Below are positions 18,812 to 28,592 of a DNA stretch of 63,713 bases, piece after piece. Position numbers and translations under genes: made by a program. Position 1 is the stretch's first letter. The number at the start of each line of letters is the position of its first letter. The DNA comes from Clostridiaceae bacterium (GTDB lineage Bacteria > Bacillota > Clostridia > Peptostreptococcales > Peptostreptococcaceae). Where the stretch lies: contig CABIVQ010000011.1 of assembly GCA_902362365.1 (NCBI GenBank), forward strand, positions 1 to 63,713, read 5' to 3'. The notes under the pieces are model-generated. The model did not search any database and had not been told where the DNA came from. It saw nothing but the letters and a program-made list of their open reading frames with translations.

Positions 18812-19049
18812 GTAATATTTTAGGTCTGTGGTTGAAAGTCCAAGCCAGTTGCAGGCAAAAGGATCCACGTAAGTTAATTCTAAAAATGGGATTAATGATC
18901 ATGGTGCAGCTTAGAAGTAAGTCCTACCGGTATCAAATCGAGAGAGTTAGTAGTGCGGCAAACCCAAGCAAACCCTCCAGTAGGCGAGTGTGGGGTCAAA
19001 AACCAGGTCAGCTAAATATTCAAAAGTACCTTTATAGGTGCTTTTTTTT
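18812..19049 (+). ncRNA. Structured ncRNA, probable raiA-motif RNA, upstream of hpf
   Basis: About 238 nt between its own strong promoter and an intrinsic terminator, with GC content well above the flanks. The ends are joined by a long-range stem: AATATTTTAG (18814-18823) with CTAAATATT (19012-19020). Inside lie conserved-looking blocks such as GGTTGAAAGTCCAAGCC, AAGTCCTACCGG and GCAAACCCTCCAGTAGGCGA. Position, just upstream of the hpf/raiA gene in a clostridium, and size match the raiA motif of Clostridia, reported to affect sporulation and aggregation in C. acetobutylicum. I assign the family from context and memory. RNase P, tmRNA, SRP and 6S RNA do not fit. Confidence 0.75.
19023..19049 (+). 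terminator. Terminator of the raiA-type ncRNA
   Basis: Stem AAGTACCT / AGGTGCTT with a 4-nt loop and at least eight T. It starts 3 nt after the closing stem of the ncRNA. Confidence 0.88.
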
Positions 19050-19175
19050 ATGCCAAAAATTATTTTTTAGAAAAAATAGAAAAAAATTTATAAAATTAAA
19101 CTAATATCATATATTAGCATATTATGTAGAAAGTTGACATCAATACACATATTAATAACAGTATATGCAAAAATA

Positions 19176-19281
19176 TGTGGATATATATATATTAATAAAT
19201 AGCCTAAAATACACATTTGTTTAAGTTATTAACATATTTATCCACATTATACACAGGATAAGTTATTAAAAGTAATCCACA
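19176..19281 (+). other. Cluster of DnaA-box-like sites
   Basis: One perfect 9-mer TTATCCACA (19238-19246) directly abuts TTATACACA (19247-19255). TAATCCACA follows at 19273-19281, and TGTGGATAT lies in opposite orientation at 19176-19184. The last three differ from the box by one base. It lies in the ~400-bp AT-rich gap between the ncRNA terminator and hpf, which otherwise holds only promoter elements. Similar clusters elsewhere titrate DnaA or let it act as a transcription factor. Confidence 0.55.
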
Positions 19282-19323
19282 TATAAACAGGATAAAATTT
19301 AAATAATATTATTTAATACTTTA

Positions 19324-19391
19324 TTCGACAGTATATAAAATTAATAAAAGTTAACAATAAAAATAAAGGATTACATAAGTAAATGAAGAAT
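19324..19391 (+). promoter_or_regulatory. Candidate Spo0A box and sigma-H promoter of hpf
   Basis: TTCGACA (19324-19330) is an exact inverse of the TGTCGAA Spo0A box. Downstream, AGGATTA (19367-19373), a 14-bp spacer and GAAT (19388-19391) match the sigma-H pattern AGGAWWT-N12-14-GAAT. B. subtilis yvyD/hpf is sigma-H dependent, so stationary-phase control would fit. The Spo0A box is short and could be chance. Confidence 0.5.
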
Positions 19392-19449
19392 ATACTTATA
19401 AAGTATAAATTAATTTTTATACTGCCATACACTGAAGGGAGATGTTCTT

Positions 19450-19998
19450 ATGAATATAATAATATCTGGTAAACAAATGGATTTAACTAGTGGAATAAAA
19501 GGAGCAATTGAAGAGAAAATAGGTCGATTAGATTATTACCTTCACCCAGAAACAGAAGTAAAAGTTACAGTAAGTGCTAAGAAAGCTCGCCATACAATAG
19601 AAGTAACAATAATTCCTATAAGTGGACCAATTATCAGAGCTGAAGATAGCGAAGAAAATTTATATGCTGCTATAGATATTGTATATGATAAGTTAAATAA
19701 GCAATTAAGAAAATATAAAAATAGATTGCAAGATAGACACCAATCAAATGAAAGTATAAGATTTGATAGTGTTGATTTGGATAATGAAAATGATTTTGAA
19801 GATGAAGATGAAAATTTAGATATAGTAATAAAAAGAAATAAAAAATTTGATATGAAACCAATGAGCCCAGAAGAAGCTGTGTTACAAATGGAGTTAATAG
19901 AACATGAATTTTATATGTTTAGAAATATAGACACTGATGAAATATCTGTAGTTTATAAACGTGAAAATGGTGGATATGGGATGATAGAACACGAATAA
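19450..19998 (+). CDS. hpf: Long-form ribosome hibernation promoting factor
   Basis: 182 aa, GAAGGGAG before the ATG. The N-terminal S30AE/RaiA domain (residues 1-~95, MNIIISGKQMDLTSGIKGAI) is joined by an acidic linker (DNENDFEDEDENLD) to a ~55-aa C-terminal domain (PMSPEEAVLQMELIEHEFYM, then VVYKRENGGYGMIE). The two-domain architecture defines long HPF, which dimerises 70S ribosomes into 100S particles in stationary phase. A probable sigma-H promoter and a raiA-type RNA lie upstream. Confidence 0.96.
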   Translation: MNIIISGKQMDLTSGIKGAIEEKIGRLDYYLHPETEVKVTVSAKKARHTIEVTIIPISGPIIRAEDSEENLYAAIDIVYDKLNKQLRKYKNRLQDRHQSNESIRFDSVDLDNENDFEDEDENLDIVIKRNKKFDMKPMSPEEAVLQMELIEHEFYMFRNIDTDEISVVYKRENGGYGMIEHE

Positions 19999-20012
19999 TA
20001 AAATTTGAAATG

Positions 20013-20047
20013 AAAAAGCTACCAATAATTTTATTGGTAGCTTTTTT
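20013..20047 (+). terminator. Terminator after hpf
   Basis: Stem AAAAAGCTACCAATAA / TTATTGGTAGCTTTTTT with a minimal loop and T run, 15 bp after the stop. Confidence 0.92.
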
Positions 20048-20093
20048 ATTAACTTTTTTATTTATCTGTACAATAAATAATTATAAATATTTT

Positions 20094-20121
20094 TTGTTAG
20101 TTATACTATAATTTATATAAT
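20094..20121 (+). promoter_or_regulatory. Probable secA promoter
   Basis: TTGTTA (20094-20099), 16-bp spacer, TATAAT (20116-20121), about 95 bp upstream of the chosen secA start and downstream of the hpf terminator. Confidence 0.6.
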
Positions 20122-20213
20122 TTGTGGATACGGTCAATATTAATATTAAATATAGTATTTTTATGGTAAAATATATAATAGTAATAATATATGGACGAGG
20201 AGAGATGCCAACA

Positions 20214-22886
20214 ATGGGTTTTTTAGATAATTTATTTAATATAGCAGATAGAAGAGAATTGAAAAATTTTAATAAAATAGTTGATAAAATAGATCAGCTT
20301 GAACCTAAATTTGAATCTATGTCAGATAAAGAACTTAAAGAAATGACTAATATATTTAGAGATAGATTAGATAAAGGAGAAACAGTAGATGATATACTAC
20401 CAGAAGCTTTTGCAGTAGTAAGGGAAGCATCTAAAAGGGTATTAGGATTAAGACATTATAGAGTTCAGCTTATAGGTGGTATAGTTCTTCATCAAGGAAG
20501 AATAGCTGAGATGAAAACTGGTGAAGGGAAAACATTAGTTGGAACAGCTCCAGTTTATTTAAATGCTCTTTCTGGTAAAGGGGTACATGTAGTTACAGTA
20601 AATGACTACTTAGCGAAACGTGATAAAGAGCAAATGGGAAAAGTATACGAATTCTTAGGTCTTACTGTAGGGGTAATCGTTCATGGACAAAATCCAGCAG
20701 TTAGAAAGGCTCAATATGAGTGTGATATAACTTATGGAACAAACAATGAATATGGATTCGATTACTTAAAAGATAATATGGTAATTCATAAAGAGCAAAA
20801 GGTTCAAAGACCTTTAAATTATGCAATCGTAGATGAGGTAGATTCAATATTAATAGATGAGGCAAGAACTCCTCTTATAATATCTGGACCTGGGGATAAA
20901 TCAACACATTTATATTCAGATGCTAATACATTTGTATTAACACTAAAATCAGATGATTATGAATTAGAAGAAAAGCAAAAAGCAGTATCTTTAACAGAGT
21001 CTGGAATACAAAAAGCAGAAGTTTACTTTAATGTTGAAAATATAACTGATATATCTCATACAGAGTTATACCATCATATAAACCAAGCATTAAAAGCGCA
21101 TACAATAATGAAGCGTGACGTTGATTATGTATGCAAAGATGGAGAAATAGTAATAGTTGATGAATTCACGGGAAGACTTATGTTCGGTAGAAGATACTCA
21201 GAAGGGTTACATCAAGCAATAGAAGCTAAAGAAGGATTAAGAATTCAAAGAGAATCTAAAACATTAGCAACAATAACATTCCAAAATTACTTTAGAATGT
21301 ATAACAAGCTTTCTGGTATGACAGGTACTGCAAAAACAGAAGAAGAAGAATTTAAAGCAATATACAAAATGGATGTTGTTCAAATACCAACAAATAAAGA
21401 AATATTAAGAAAAGACTTAGCGGACTCTGTTTATAAAAATGAAAAAGGAAAGTTTAATGCAGTAGCAGAAGATATAATTGAAAGAAATAAGAATAAACAA
21501 CCAGTATTAGTTGGTACTGTATCTATAGAAAAATCAGAATTATTATCTCAACTTCTAAAAAGAAGAGGAGTTAAGCATGAAGTATTAAATGCTAAGCATC
21601 ATGATAAAGAAGCTGAAATAATAGCTCAAGCTGGTAGATTAGGAGCAGTAACTATAGCAACTAATATGGCAGGACGTGGTACAGATATAGTTTTAGGTGG
21701 TAACCCTGTATTCTTGACTAAGAAAGAGATGAAAAGATTAGGATACAATGAAGACATAATAAACAAAGTAGATTCACCTTTAGAAGTACAACAAACAGAA
21801 GAAAATGAAGATTTATTTAAGGCAAGAGCTGAATATGAAAACTTATTTAATAGATTTAAGAAAGAATCTGAAGCTGAACAGCAAGAAGTTTTAAACGCTG
21901 GTGGACTTGCTATAATAGGTACAGAAAGACATGAGTCTCGTAGAATAGATAACCAGTTAAGAGGTCGTGCTGGTCGTCAAGGTGACCCAGGTAGCTCAAG
22001 GTTCTATATAGCGCTAGATGATGATCTTATGAGATTATTCGGAAGTGAAAGAATACAAGGTGTTGTAGAAAAAATAGGTCTTGAAGAAGATATGCCTATT
22101 GAACATAAGATGCTAACTAAATCTATAGAAAGTGCTCAAAAGAAAGTTGAAGGAAAGAACTTTGGAATAAGAAAACATGTTCTTCAATATGATGATGTTA
22201 TGAACAAGCAAAGAGAAATAATATATGCTGAAAGAAGTCGTGTATTAGAAGGTGAAAACCTAGATGAACAAATACAATCAATGATAAAAGATATAATTGT
22301 AGAAGCAGCTGATATAGCAGTTAAAGAAAATGGAATTGATGAAGAAATATTTAAAGCTCATCTGTATGCTCTATTTATGCCAAAGGGAAGTATAGAGATA
22401 GAAAATGTTGAAAAGCTTTCTAAGGAAGAACTTGTAGATAAAGTATATGAAATAGCGCATAAAATTTATTCGGCTAAGGAAGAGCAAATAGGTTCTGAGA
22501 GAATGAGAGAAGTAGAAAGAGTTATACTTCTTCAATCAGTCGATAGTCATTGGATAGATCATATAGATGCTATGGACCAATTACGTCAAGGTATAGGTCT
22601 TCGTGCTATAGGGCAACAAGATCCAGTTGTTGCATACAAAATGGAAGGTTTTGATATGTTTGATGAAATGACTAAGCATATACAAGAAGACACTGTTAGA
22701 TACTTATTCAATATAACTATAGAGCAACCTGTTGAAAGAAAACAAGTTATAGATGTTGATCACTTATCTTCAAGTGCAACTGATGAACCAGGTAATAAAA
22801 CTGTTAAAAAGGACGAAGAAACAGGAAGAAATGACTTATGCCCATGTGGTAGTGGTAAAAAATATAAAAAATGTTGTGGAAGATAA
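20214..22886 (+). CDS. secA: Preprotein translocase ATPase SecA
   Basis: 890 aa from the ATG at 20214 (MGFLDNLFN). I prefer this start because GAGGAGAG (20197-20204) is 9-10 nt upstream and SecA proteins usually begin this way; an ATG at 20205 is too close to that site. It drives Sec-dependent export. Motifs: Walker [14 protein letters not shown]-box variant [12 protein letters not shown], helicase motifs [14 protein letters not shown] and [15 protein letters not shown], and the C-terminal zinc/SecB-type tail [14 protein letters not shown]. prfB follows after 14 bp. Confidence 0.96.
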   Translation: MGFLDNLFNIADRRELKNFNKIVDKIDQLEPKFESMSDKELKEMTNIFRDRLDKGETVDDILPEAFAVVREASKRVLGLRHYRVQLIGGIVLHQGRIAEMKTGEGKTLVGTAPVYLNALSGKGVHVVTVNDYLAKRDKEQMGKVYEFLGLTVGVIVHGQNPAVRKAQYECDITYGTNNEYGFDYLKDNMVIHKEQKVQRPLNYAIVDEVDSILIDEARTPLIISGPGDKSTHLYSDANTFVLTLKSDDYELEEKQKAVSLTESGIQKAEVYFNVENITDISHTELYHHINQALKAHTIMKRDVDYVCKDGEIVIVDEFTGRLMFGRRYSEGLHQAIEAKEGLRIQRESKTLATITFQNYFRMYNKLSGMTGTAKTEEEEFKAIYKMDVVQIPTNKEILRKDLADSVYKNEKGKFNAVAEDIIERNKNKQPVLVGTVSIEKSELLSQLLKRRGVKHEVLNAKHHDKEAEIIAQAGRLGAVTIATNMAGRGTDIVLGGNPVFLTKKEMKRLGYNEDIINKVDSPLEVQQTEENEDLFKARAEYENLFNRFKKESEAEQQEVLNAGGLAIIGTERHESRRIDNQLRGRAGRQGDPGSSRFYIALDDDLMRLFGSERIQGVVEKIGLEEDMPIEHKMLTKSIESAQKKVEGKNFGIRKHVLQYDDVMNKQREIIYAERSRVLEGENLDEQIQSMIKDIIVEAADIAVKENGIDEEIFKAHLYALFMPKGSIEIENVEKLSKEELVDKVYEIAHKIYSAKEEQIGSERMREVERVILLQSVDSHWIDHIDAMDQLRQGIGLRAIGQQDPVVAYKMEGFDMFDEMTKHIQEDTVRYLFNITIEQPVERKQVIDVDHLSSSATDEPGNKTVKKDEETGRNDLCPCGSGKKYKKCCGR

Positions 22887-22900
22887 TTTTGGAGGTTTAA

Positions 22901-24011
22901 ATGTTAAACATACAAGAGTATAGACATAGTATAGACAAAATGTCTTCAAATCTAGAAGAAATGAGGGATTCTCTTTGACATTGCTTCACTATTAGAGCAA
23001 ATTGAAAAAAATGAAGAAGAGATGAATAAACAAGAGTTTTGGAATGATAATGAGAAAGCTCAAAAAGTTATTCAGGAAAATAAATCCCTAAAAGATACAG
23101 TTGAAGAATACAATCAATTAAGTGAAAGTTTAGAAGAAATAGAGCTATTGATAGAAATTGGATTAGAAGAAAATGACGATTCAATTTGCAAAGAAATAGA
23201 AAAGAGTATTGATAGTCTTGAAAAAGAGATAGACAATATGAGGATAAAAACTCTTCTAAGCGGCGAATATGATAGGAATAATGCAATACTATCTATTAAT
23301 GCAGGTACAGGAGGGCTAGATGCTCAAGATTGGGCTCAAATGCTTCTTAGAATGTACACGAGATGGGGAGAAAGAAAGGGATATAAGGTTAAACTTTTAG
23401 ATATACTTTCTGATCCAGAAGCAGGTATAAAAAGTGCTACTTTATTAATTGAAGGATTGAATGCCTATGGATACTTAAAAAGTGAAAAAGGTGTCCATCG
23501 TATAGTTAGGATATCTCCTTTTGATCCATCTGGTAAGAGGCATACATCCTTTGCATCTGTAGATGTTACTCCCGAGCTTGATGATAGTATTGAAATAGAG
23601 ATAAATCAAAGTGATTTGAAAATAGACACATATAGAGCCTCAGGTGCTGGAGGTCAACATGTAAATACTACAGATTCAGCAGTAAGAATTACACATATTC
23701 CTACAGGTGTTGTAGTTCAATGTCAAAATGAAAGATCTCAGCATATGAACAAAGATAGAGCTATGAGGATGCTTATGGCAAAGCTTATTGAGTTAAAAGA
23801 GCTTGAACAAAAAGAGAAAATTGAAGATATTCAAGGTAAATATTCTCAAATAACTTGGGGAAGTCAAATAAGATCGTATGTATTCCAACCATATAAAATG
23901 GTAAAAGACCATAGAACTAATGCAGAAATAGGAAATGTAGATAGTGTTATGGATGGTAACATAGATTTATTTATAAACGAATATCTTAAAATGAATAAAA
24001 TCAAAAAATAA
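22901..24011 (+). CDS. prfB: Peptide chain release factor 2 (programmed +1 frameshift)
   Basis: RF2 ends translation at UGA and UAA. ATG at 22901 opens a 25-codon frame ending at TGA 22976-22978. The shift site is canonical: an internal SD-like AGGG, then CTT TGA C (22973-22979). A +1 shift at CTT continues in the frame from GAC at 22977 to 24011, giving 369 aa. Low RF2 favours the shift, which is autoregulation. The main frame has SPF (ISPFDPSGKRHTS), the RF2 UGA-recognition tripeptide, and GGQ (GAGGQHVNTTDSA) for peptidyl-tRNA hydrolysis. An ATG at 23022 inside the second frame has no ribosome site. Confidence 0.96.
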
Positions 24012-24014
24012 TTT

Positions 24015-24052
24015 AAATAAGGCTGGAGAATTTAATTCTTGAGCCTTATTTT
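24015..24052 (+). terminator. Terminator after prfB
   Basis: Stem AAATAAGGCT..AGAATT / ATTCTTGAGCCTTATTT followed by T-rich sequence, starting 4 bp after the prfB stop. Confidence 0.85.
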
Positions 24053-24099
24053 AAAATTTTAATTTGAATAAATTTAATTTATGGAAAGAAGGATGTATT

Positions 24100-26241
24100 G
24101 TGGATATAAATCAAATATTAAAAACAGAATTTAACTTAAAAGATGAGCATATAAATAACACGATAAAGTTAATTGATGAGGGTAATACAATACCATTTAT
24201 AGCTAGATATAGAAAAGAAATGACAGGTGCTATGAGTGATGTTACCTTAAGAGAGTTATATGATAGACTAACATATTTAAGAAATCTAGAAAGTAGAAAA
24301 GAAGATGTTAGTAGAATAATTGAAGAACAAGGTAAATTAACAGATGAAATAACTAAAAAAATAGTAGAAGCTAAAACTCTTCAAGAAGTGGAAGATATAT
24401 ATGCTCCATTTAAACAAAAGAAAAGAACGAGAGCTACTATTGCTAAAGAAAAAGGATTAGAAAAATTAGCAATGAGTATTCTTAATGAAAAAATAGCTAA
24501 TATAGAAATAGAAGCACAAAAATACATAAATGAAGAAAAAGACGTAAATTCAGTAGAAGATGCTTTAAAAGGATCTAAAGACATAATTGCTGAGATTGTT
24601 TCAGATGATGCAGATGTTAGAAAATACATAAGAGAGCTTGCATTAAGAGAAGGTGTTATAATTACTAAAAATGCTACTGATGAAAAGTCAGTATACGATA
24701 TGTATTATGATTATAGTGAAGGAGTTAAGAATATTGCCCCACATAGAACATTAGCAATTAACAGGGGAGAAAAAGAAAACTTCTTAAAAGTAAAATTAGA
24801 AATAAATAATGATAAAGTATTAAATCATATTATAAATAAATATATAAATAATGAGAATATATCAAATAAAGAAGAAATTGTACAAGCAATAGAGGATTCT
24901 TACAAGAGATTAATATTTCCTTCTATAGAGAGAGAAGTTAGAAATACTCTAACGGAAGTAGCGCAAGAGAGAGCTATAAATGTATTTGGACAAAATGTAA
25001 AAAGTTTATTACTACAACCACCAGTTAAAGGAAAAGTAGTAATAGGATTTGACCCAGGGTTTAGAACTGGATGTAAGGTTGCTGTAATTGATAAGAATGG
25101 TAAGTTTTTAGATTATGCAACAGTTTATCCAACTGAACCTAAAAATGATGTAGAGGGGACAAAGAAAACTTTAAAAGATTTTATAAATAAATATGATGTA
25201 GATATAATAGCTATAGGAAATGGTACGGCATCAAGAGAATCAGAAAGTATTATATCTGATATGATAAAAGAAATTGGTAAAGAAGTACAATATGTAATAG
25301 TAAGTGAGGCAGGGGCATCTGTTTATTCAGCATCAGAGCTTGCTAATGAGGAACATCCTGATGTAGATGTATCTATAAGAGGGGCTATATCTATAGGTAG
25401 AAGACTACAAGATCCATTAGCAGAACTTGTAAAAATAGATCCGAAGAGTATAGGTGTTGGTCAATATCAACACGATTTAAATCAAAAAAGACTTGAAGGT
25501 GTATTAGATGGAGTAGTAGAAGATTCAGTAAATAGTGTTGGATTAGATTTAAATACAGCATCTTATTCTTTACTTGAGCACATTGCGGGTATAAGTAAGA
25601 CTATAGCTAAAAATATAATTGCTTATAGGGAAGAGAATGGAGCATTTACATCAAGAGCTCAATTAAAGAAAGTAAAAAGATTAGGGCCTCAAGCTTTTAC
25701 TCAATGTGCAGGGTTTATGAGAATTTCAAATGCTAAGAATCCTCTAGATAATACTGGAGTACATCCAGAAAGTTATGATATATGCAAAAGCTTATTAGAG
25801 ATGATAGGCTACTCTTTAGAAGATGTAAAAAATAGAAATATACAAGATATTGATGAAAGAGTACAAAAAATAGGTATAATGGAAATAAGCAAAAAATTAG
25901 AAGTAGGGGAAATTACTTTAAAAGATATAATTGCAGAAATTAAAAAGCCAGGAAGAGATCCAAGAGAAGAAGGAATTAAACCTATACTTAGAACGGATGT
26001 ATTAAAAATAGAAGATATAACAGAAGGTATGATATTAAAAGGAACTGTAAGAAACGTAGTAGACTTTGGTGCTTTTGTCGATATTGGAATAAAAAATGAT
26101 GGTTTAGTTCACAAATCTCAAATGAGTAATAAATTTGTTAAGGACCCTATGGATGTAGTTACGGTAGGGGATATTGTTGATGTAAAAGTTATTGGCATTG
26201 ACTTAGACAAGAAAAGAGTTTCTTTATCAATGAAGATGTAG
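24100..26241 (+). CDS. tex: Tex-family RNA-binding transcription accessory protein
   Basis: 713 aa from GTG at 24100 (VDINQILKTE), with AGAAGGA 7-15 nt upstream; a TTG 36 bp further upstream lacks such a site. Domain order is the Tex one: helical N-terminal domain (TIPFIARYRKEMTGAMSD), YqgF/RNase H-like (VIGFDPGFRTGCKVAVID), helix-hairpin-helix (EHIAGISKTIAKNI), and a C-terminal S1 domain (GTVRNVVDFGAFVDIGIKND). Tex binds nucleic acid and affects transcription; its exact role here is open. Confidence 0.95.
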   Translation: MDINQILKTEFNLKDEHINNTIKLIDEGNTIPFIARYRKEMTGAMSDVTLRELYDRLTYLRNLESRKEDVSRIIEEQGKLTDEITKKIVEAKTLQEVEDIYAPFKQKKRTRATIAKEKGLEKLAMSILNEKIANIEIEAQKYINEEKDVNSVEDALKGSKDIIAEIVSDDADVRKYIRELALREGVIITKNATDEKSVYDMYYDYSEGVKNIAPHRTLAINRGEKENFLKVKLEINNDKVLNHIINKYINNENISNKEEIVQAIEDSYKRLIFPSIEREVRNTLTEVAQERAINVFGQNVKSLLLQPPVKGKVVIGFDPGFRTGCKVAVIDKNGKFLDYATVYPTEPKNDVEGTKKTLKDFINKYDVDIIAIGNGTASRESESIISDMIKEIGKEVQYVIVSEAGASVYSASELANEEHPDVDVSIRGAISIGRRLQDPLAELVKIDPKSIGVGQYQHDLNQKRLEGVLDGVVEDSVNSVGLDLNTASYSLLEHIAGISKTIAKNIIAYREENGAFTSRAQLKKVKRLGPQAFTQCAGFMRISNAKNPLDNTGVHPESYDICKSLLEMIGYSLEDVKNRNIQDIDERVQKIGIMEISKKLEVGEITLKDIIAEIKKPGRDPREEGIKPILRTDVLKIEDITEGMILKGTVRNVVDFGAFVDIGIKNDGLVHKSQMSNKFVKDPMDVVTVGDIVDVKVIGIDLDKKRVSLSMKM

Positions 26242-26263
26242 GAATTTCTAGTAGGAGGTTGAA

Positions 26264-27424
26264 ATGATTTTAATAAAAAATGGAACTATAGATACAATAA
26301 CTAACGGTGTATTTGTAGGAGATATCCTTATAGAAGGAAAAAAGATAGTAAAAATAGAAGAAAAAATTGAAGTTTCAAACGATGTAGAAGTTATAGATGC
26401 ACAAGGTAAATTTGTTTTCCCAGGATTTATAGACGCCCATACTCATCTAGGATTATGGGAAGATGGTATGGGGTTTGAAGGTGCGGATGGAAATGAAGAA
26501 ACAGATCCTATAACTCCTCAATTAAATCCGATAGATGGAATAAATCCGATGGATAGAACTTTTGAAGAAGCTGTAGCTGGTGGTATAACAGCTGTTTGTA
26601 CAACACCAGGAAGTGCTAATGTAATGGGTGGAGAATGTATAGCAATTAAAACTCATGGTAGAAGAATAGATAATATGGTTATAAAAAATCCTGTTGCATC
26701 AAAAATAGCTTTTGGAGAAAATCCAAAGAGTTGTTATGGGAGAGATGAAAAAACTCCTCAAACTAGAATGGCAATAGCTTCGTTATTAAGAGAACATCTT
26801 AAAAAAGCAGAAGAATATTTAGAAGAAATAGAGTTATACGAAGAACATGAAGATCATGATAGACCAGAGTATGATATAAAAATGGAAAGCTTAATACCAG
26901 TATTAAGAAAAGAAATCCCATTTAAGGTTCATGCACATAGAGCTGATGATATGTTTACGGCTATAAGAATAGCTAAAGAGTTTGATTTAAGACTTACCTT
27001 AGATCACTGTACAGAAGGTCATCTTATAGCAGAAGATTTAGTTGAAGAGGGATATCCTGTAATAGTTGGACCATCTTTATCTGAGAGATCTAAGATAGAA
27101 TTAAGAAATTTAACTTTTGATACTGCAGGTATTTTATCAAATGCAGGAGCACAAGTTTCTTTAATGACAGACCATCCAGTTATACCAATACAATATCTTC
27201 CTATATGTGCAGGTATTGCAGTTAAACATGGAATGAAAAAAGAAAAAGCTATAGAAGCAATAACGATAAATCCTGCAAAAACTCTAGGAATAGAAGATAG
27301 AGTAGGGTCTATAGAAGTAGGGAAAGATGCGGATATAGTTATTTGGGATGGATGCCCTTTAGAAATACAAAGTAATGTATTATTTACCGTGATAGATGGT
27401 AAAATAGTTTATAAGCGAGCTTAA
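26264..27424 (+). CDS. Amidohydrolase (imidazolonepropionase-like)
   Basis: 386 aa, GTAGGAGG before the ATG. Amidohydrolase-superfamily TIM barrel with metal ligands visible in order: HxH (DAHTHLGLW), HAHRADD, LDHCTEGH, and the Asp in LMTDHPV. The N- and C-terminal beta sandwich strands (MILIKNGTIDT, DADIVIWDG, TVIDGKIVY) are typical. The substrate cannot be read from sequence; hydantoinase, isoaspartyl-dipeptidase and imidazolonepropionase-like enzymes share these motifs. It lies 22 bp after tex, possibly on the same transcript. Confidence 0.85.
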   Translation: MILIKNGTIDTITNGVFVGDILIEGKKIVKIEEKIEVSNDVEVIDAQGKFVFPGFIDAHTHLGLWEDGMGFEGADGNEETDPITPQLNPIDGINPMDRTFEEAVAGGITAVCTTPGSANVMGGECIAIKTHGRRIDNMVIKNPVASKIAFGENPKSCYGRDEKTPQTRMAIASLLREHLKKAEEYLEEIELYEEHEDHDRPEYDIKMESLIPVLRKEIPFKVHAHRADDMFTAIRIAKEFDLRLTLDHCTEGHLIAEDLVEEGYPVIVGPSLSERSKIELRNLTFDTAGILSNAGAQVSLMTDHPVIPIQYLPICAGIAVKHGMKKEKAIEAITINPAKTLGIEDRVGSIEVGKDADIVIWDGCPLEIQSNVLFTVIDGKIVYKRA

Positions 27425-27530
27425 TCAACTTATAAATTTTTATATAAAAAATGAATTTTATTTTTAGTTAAGTTGACAATGAAATAAAATTTAACTAGTA
27501 TATAAGTATAAATTAAATAGAAATATGAAA

Positions 27531-27645
27531 TCTTCGGGGCAGGGTGAAATTCCCTACCGGCGGTTATAGCCCGCGAGCTACCTTGTGTAGCATGATTTGG
27601 TGAGATTCCAAAGCCGACAGTAAAGTCTGGATGAGAGAAGATGGT
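27531..27645 (+). promoter_or_regulatory. FMN riboswitch (RFN element)
   Basis: Conserved RFN blocks in order: TCTTCGGGGCAGGGTGAAAT, TCCCTACCGGCGGT, AGCCCGCGAGC, then TTGGTGAGATTCCAAAGCC, GACAGTAAAGTCTGGATG and a closing AGAAGA. FMN binding should favour the terminator at 27717 and reduce riboflavin uptake by the downstream ribU. Confidence 0.96.
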
Positions 27646-27716
27646 TAAAAGCGAATACTTAAAATTAAGTAATATACTTAATATTAATTAGTATTCAAAC
27701 TATATCCATAAAAACA

Positions 27717-27748
27717 AGCTCGAAGAATTATTCTTCGAGTTTTTTTAT
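27717..27748 (+). terminator. Expression-platform terminator of the FMN riboswitch
   Basis: Stem AGCTCGAAGAA / TTCTTCGAGTT with a 3-nt loop and eight T, between the aptamer and ribU. Confidence 0.9.
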
Positions 27749-27812
27749 TTCCGGGTTTTTTATTTCTAATTTATTTAAATTTTTATTTAAATATATTGGG
27801 AGGTAATATTTT

Positions 27813-28415
27813 ATGCAAGAAACAATTAAAAATAACAAGTCAATGTCTGTAAAAATTTTAGCTAAAATAGGTATACTAGCAGCAGTAGCCTATATACTTA
27901 TGTTTATATCGGTGCCATTACCTATATTTCCAAGTTTCCTAAAGTTAGATGTATCAGATATACCAGCAATATTCGGCGGAATGGCGATGGGACCTTTAGC
28001 TGGATTTATAATAGCACTTATAAAGAATTTACTTCAAATAGGAGTCAGTGTTACTGGTGGAGTAGGAGAAATAGCAAATGCAATTATAAGTGGAACTTAT
28101 GTAGTTATAATATCTTATCTTTATAAAAGAAGAAGCAATTTTAAAGGTGTAATACTAGGCGCTATATTAGGAACTATAGGCATGACTATTATGGGATGTG
28201 TATTAAATTATTTTGTGGTAACTCCAATATATGGTCAAGTAGTCGGTAGTTTAGACGCAGTAATAGCAATGGGAAGTGCAATAAATCCAAGAATACATGA
28301 TTTATTTACATTTGTAATTTGGGTATACGCTCCATTTAATATAATTAAGGCTATAGTAATGACAATATGTGTTTTACCACTATACAAAAAGGTGAATGGA
28401 ATACTTAAAAAATAA
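27813..28415 (+). CDS. ribU: Riboflavin ECF transporter S component RibU
   Basis: 200 aa, GGGAGGT before the ATG. A very hydrophobic protein with about six membrane segments. The FPSFLKLDVSDIPAIFGGMA region is characteristic of RibU substrate-binding subunits. It captures riboflavin and needs the shared EcfA/EcfA'/EcfT module, which is not in this window. The FMN riboswitch upstream fixes the substrate with good confidence. Confidence 0.93.
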   Translation: MQETIKNNKSMSVKILAKIGILAAVAYILMFISVPLPIFPSFLKLDVSDIPAIFGGMAMGPLAGFIIALIKNLLQIGVSVTGGVGEIANAIISGTYVVIISYLYKRRSNFKGVILGAILGTIGMTIMGCVLNYFVVTPIYGQVVGSLDAVIAMGSAINPRIHDLFTFVIWVYAPFNIIKAIVMTICVLPLYKKVNGILKK

Positions 28416-28429
28416 AAAATCTAAATATA

Positions 28430-28468
28430 AGAGGTTCATGGATTTAATTCATAGACCTCTTTTTTTAT
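28430..28468 (+). terminator. Terminator after ribU
   Basis: Stem AGAGGT..ATG / CAT..ACCTCT with one bulge and a T7 run, 15 bp after the stop. Confidence 0.85.
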
Positions 28469-28592
28469 GAAAGCTTATAATATATGATATAAGTTAATTT
28501 TGTTGTCTAAAATTTTGATTAAAGTTAATTATTATAATATAATAATATTTATCGAATTAATAAATATTTAGAAATATAATGGAGATGAAGTC

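Noticed and set aside
18812..19049. RNase P RNA, 6S RNA, SRP RNA or tmRNA
   Set aside because: GGTTGAAAGTCC resembles an RNase P core strand, but the element is far too short and lacks ACAGAA and the paired core. 6S and SRP shapes and tmRNA ends are absent. The hpf context favours the raiA motif.
18832..19104. A 90-codon + strand ORF over the ncRNA
   Set aside because: It lies inside the structured raiA-type RNA and runs past its terminator. It has no ribosome site and an odd Arg/Ser/Lys composition.
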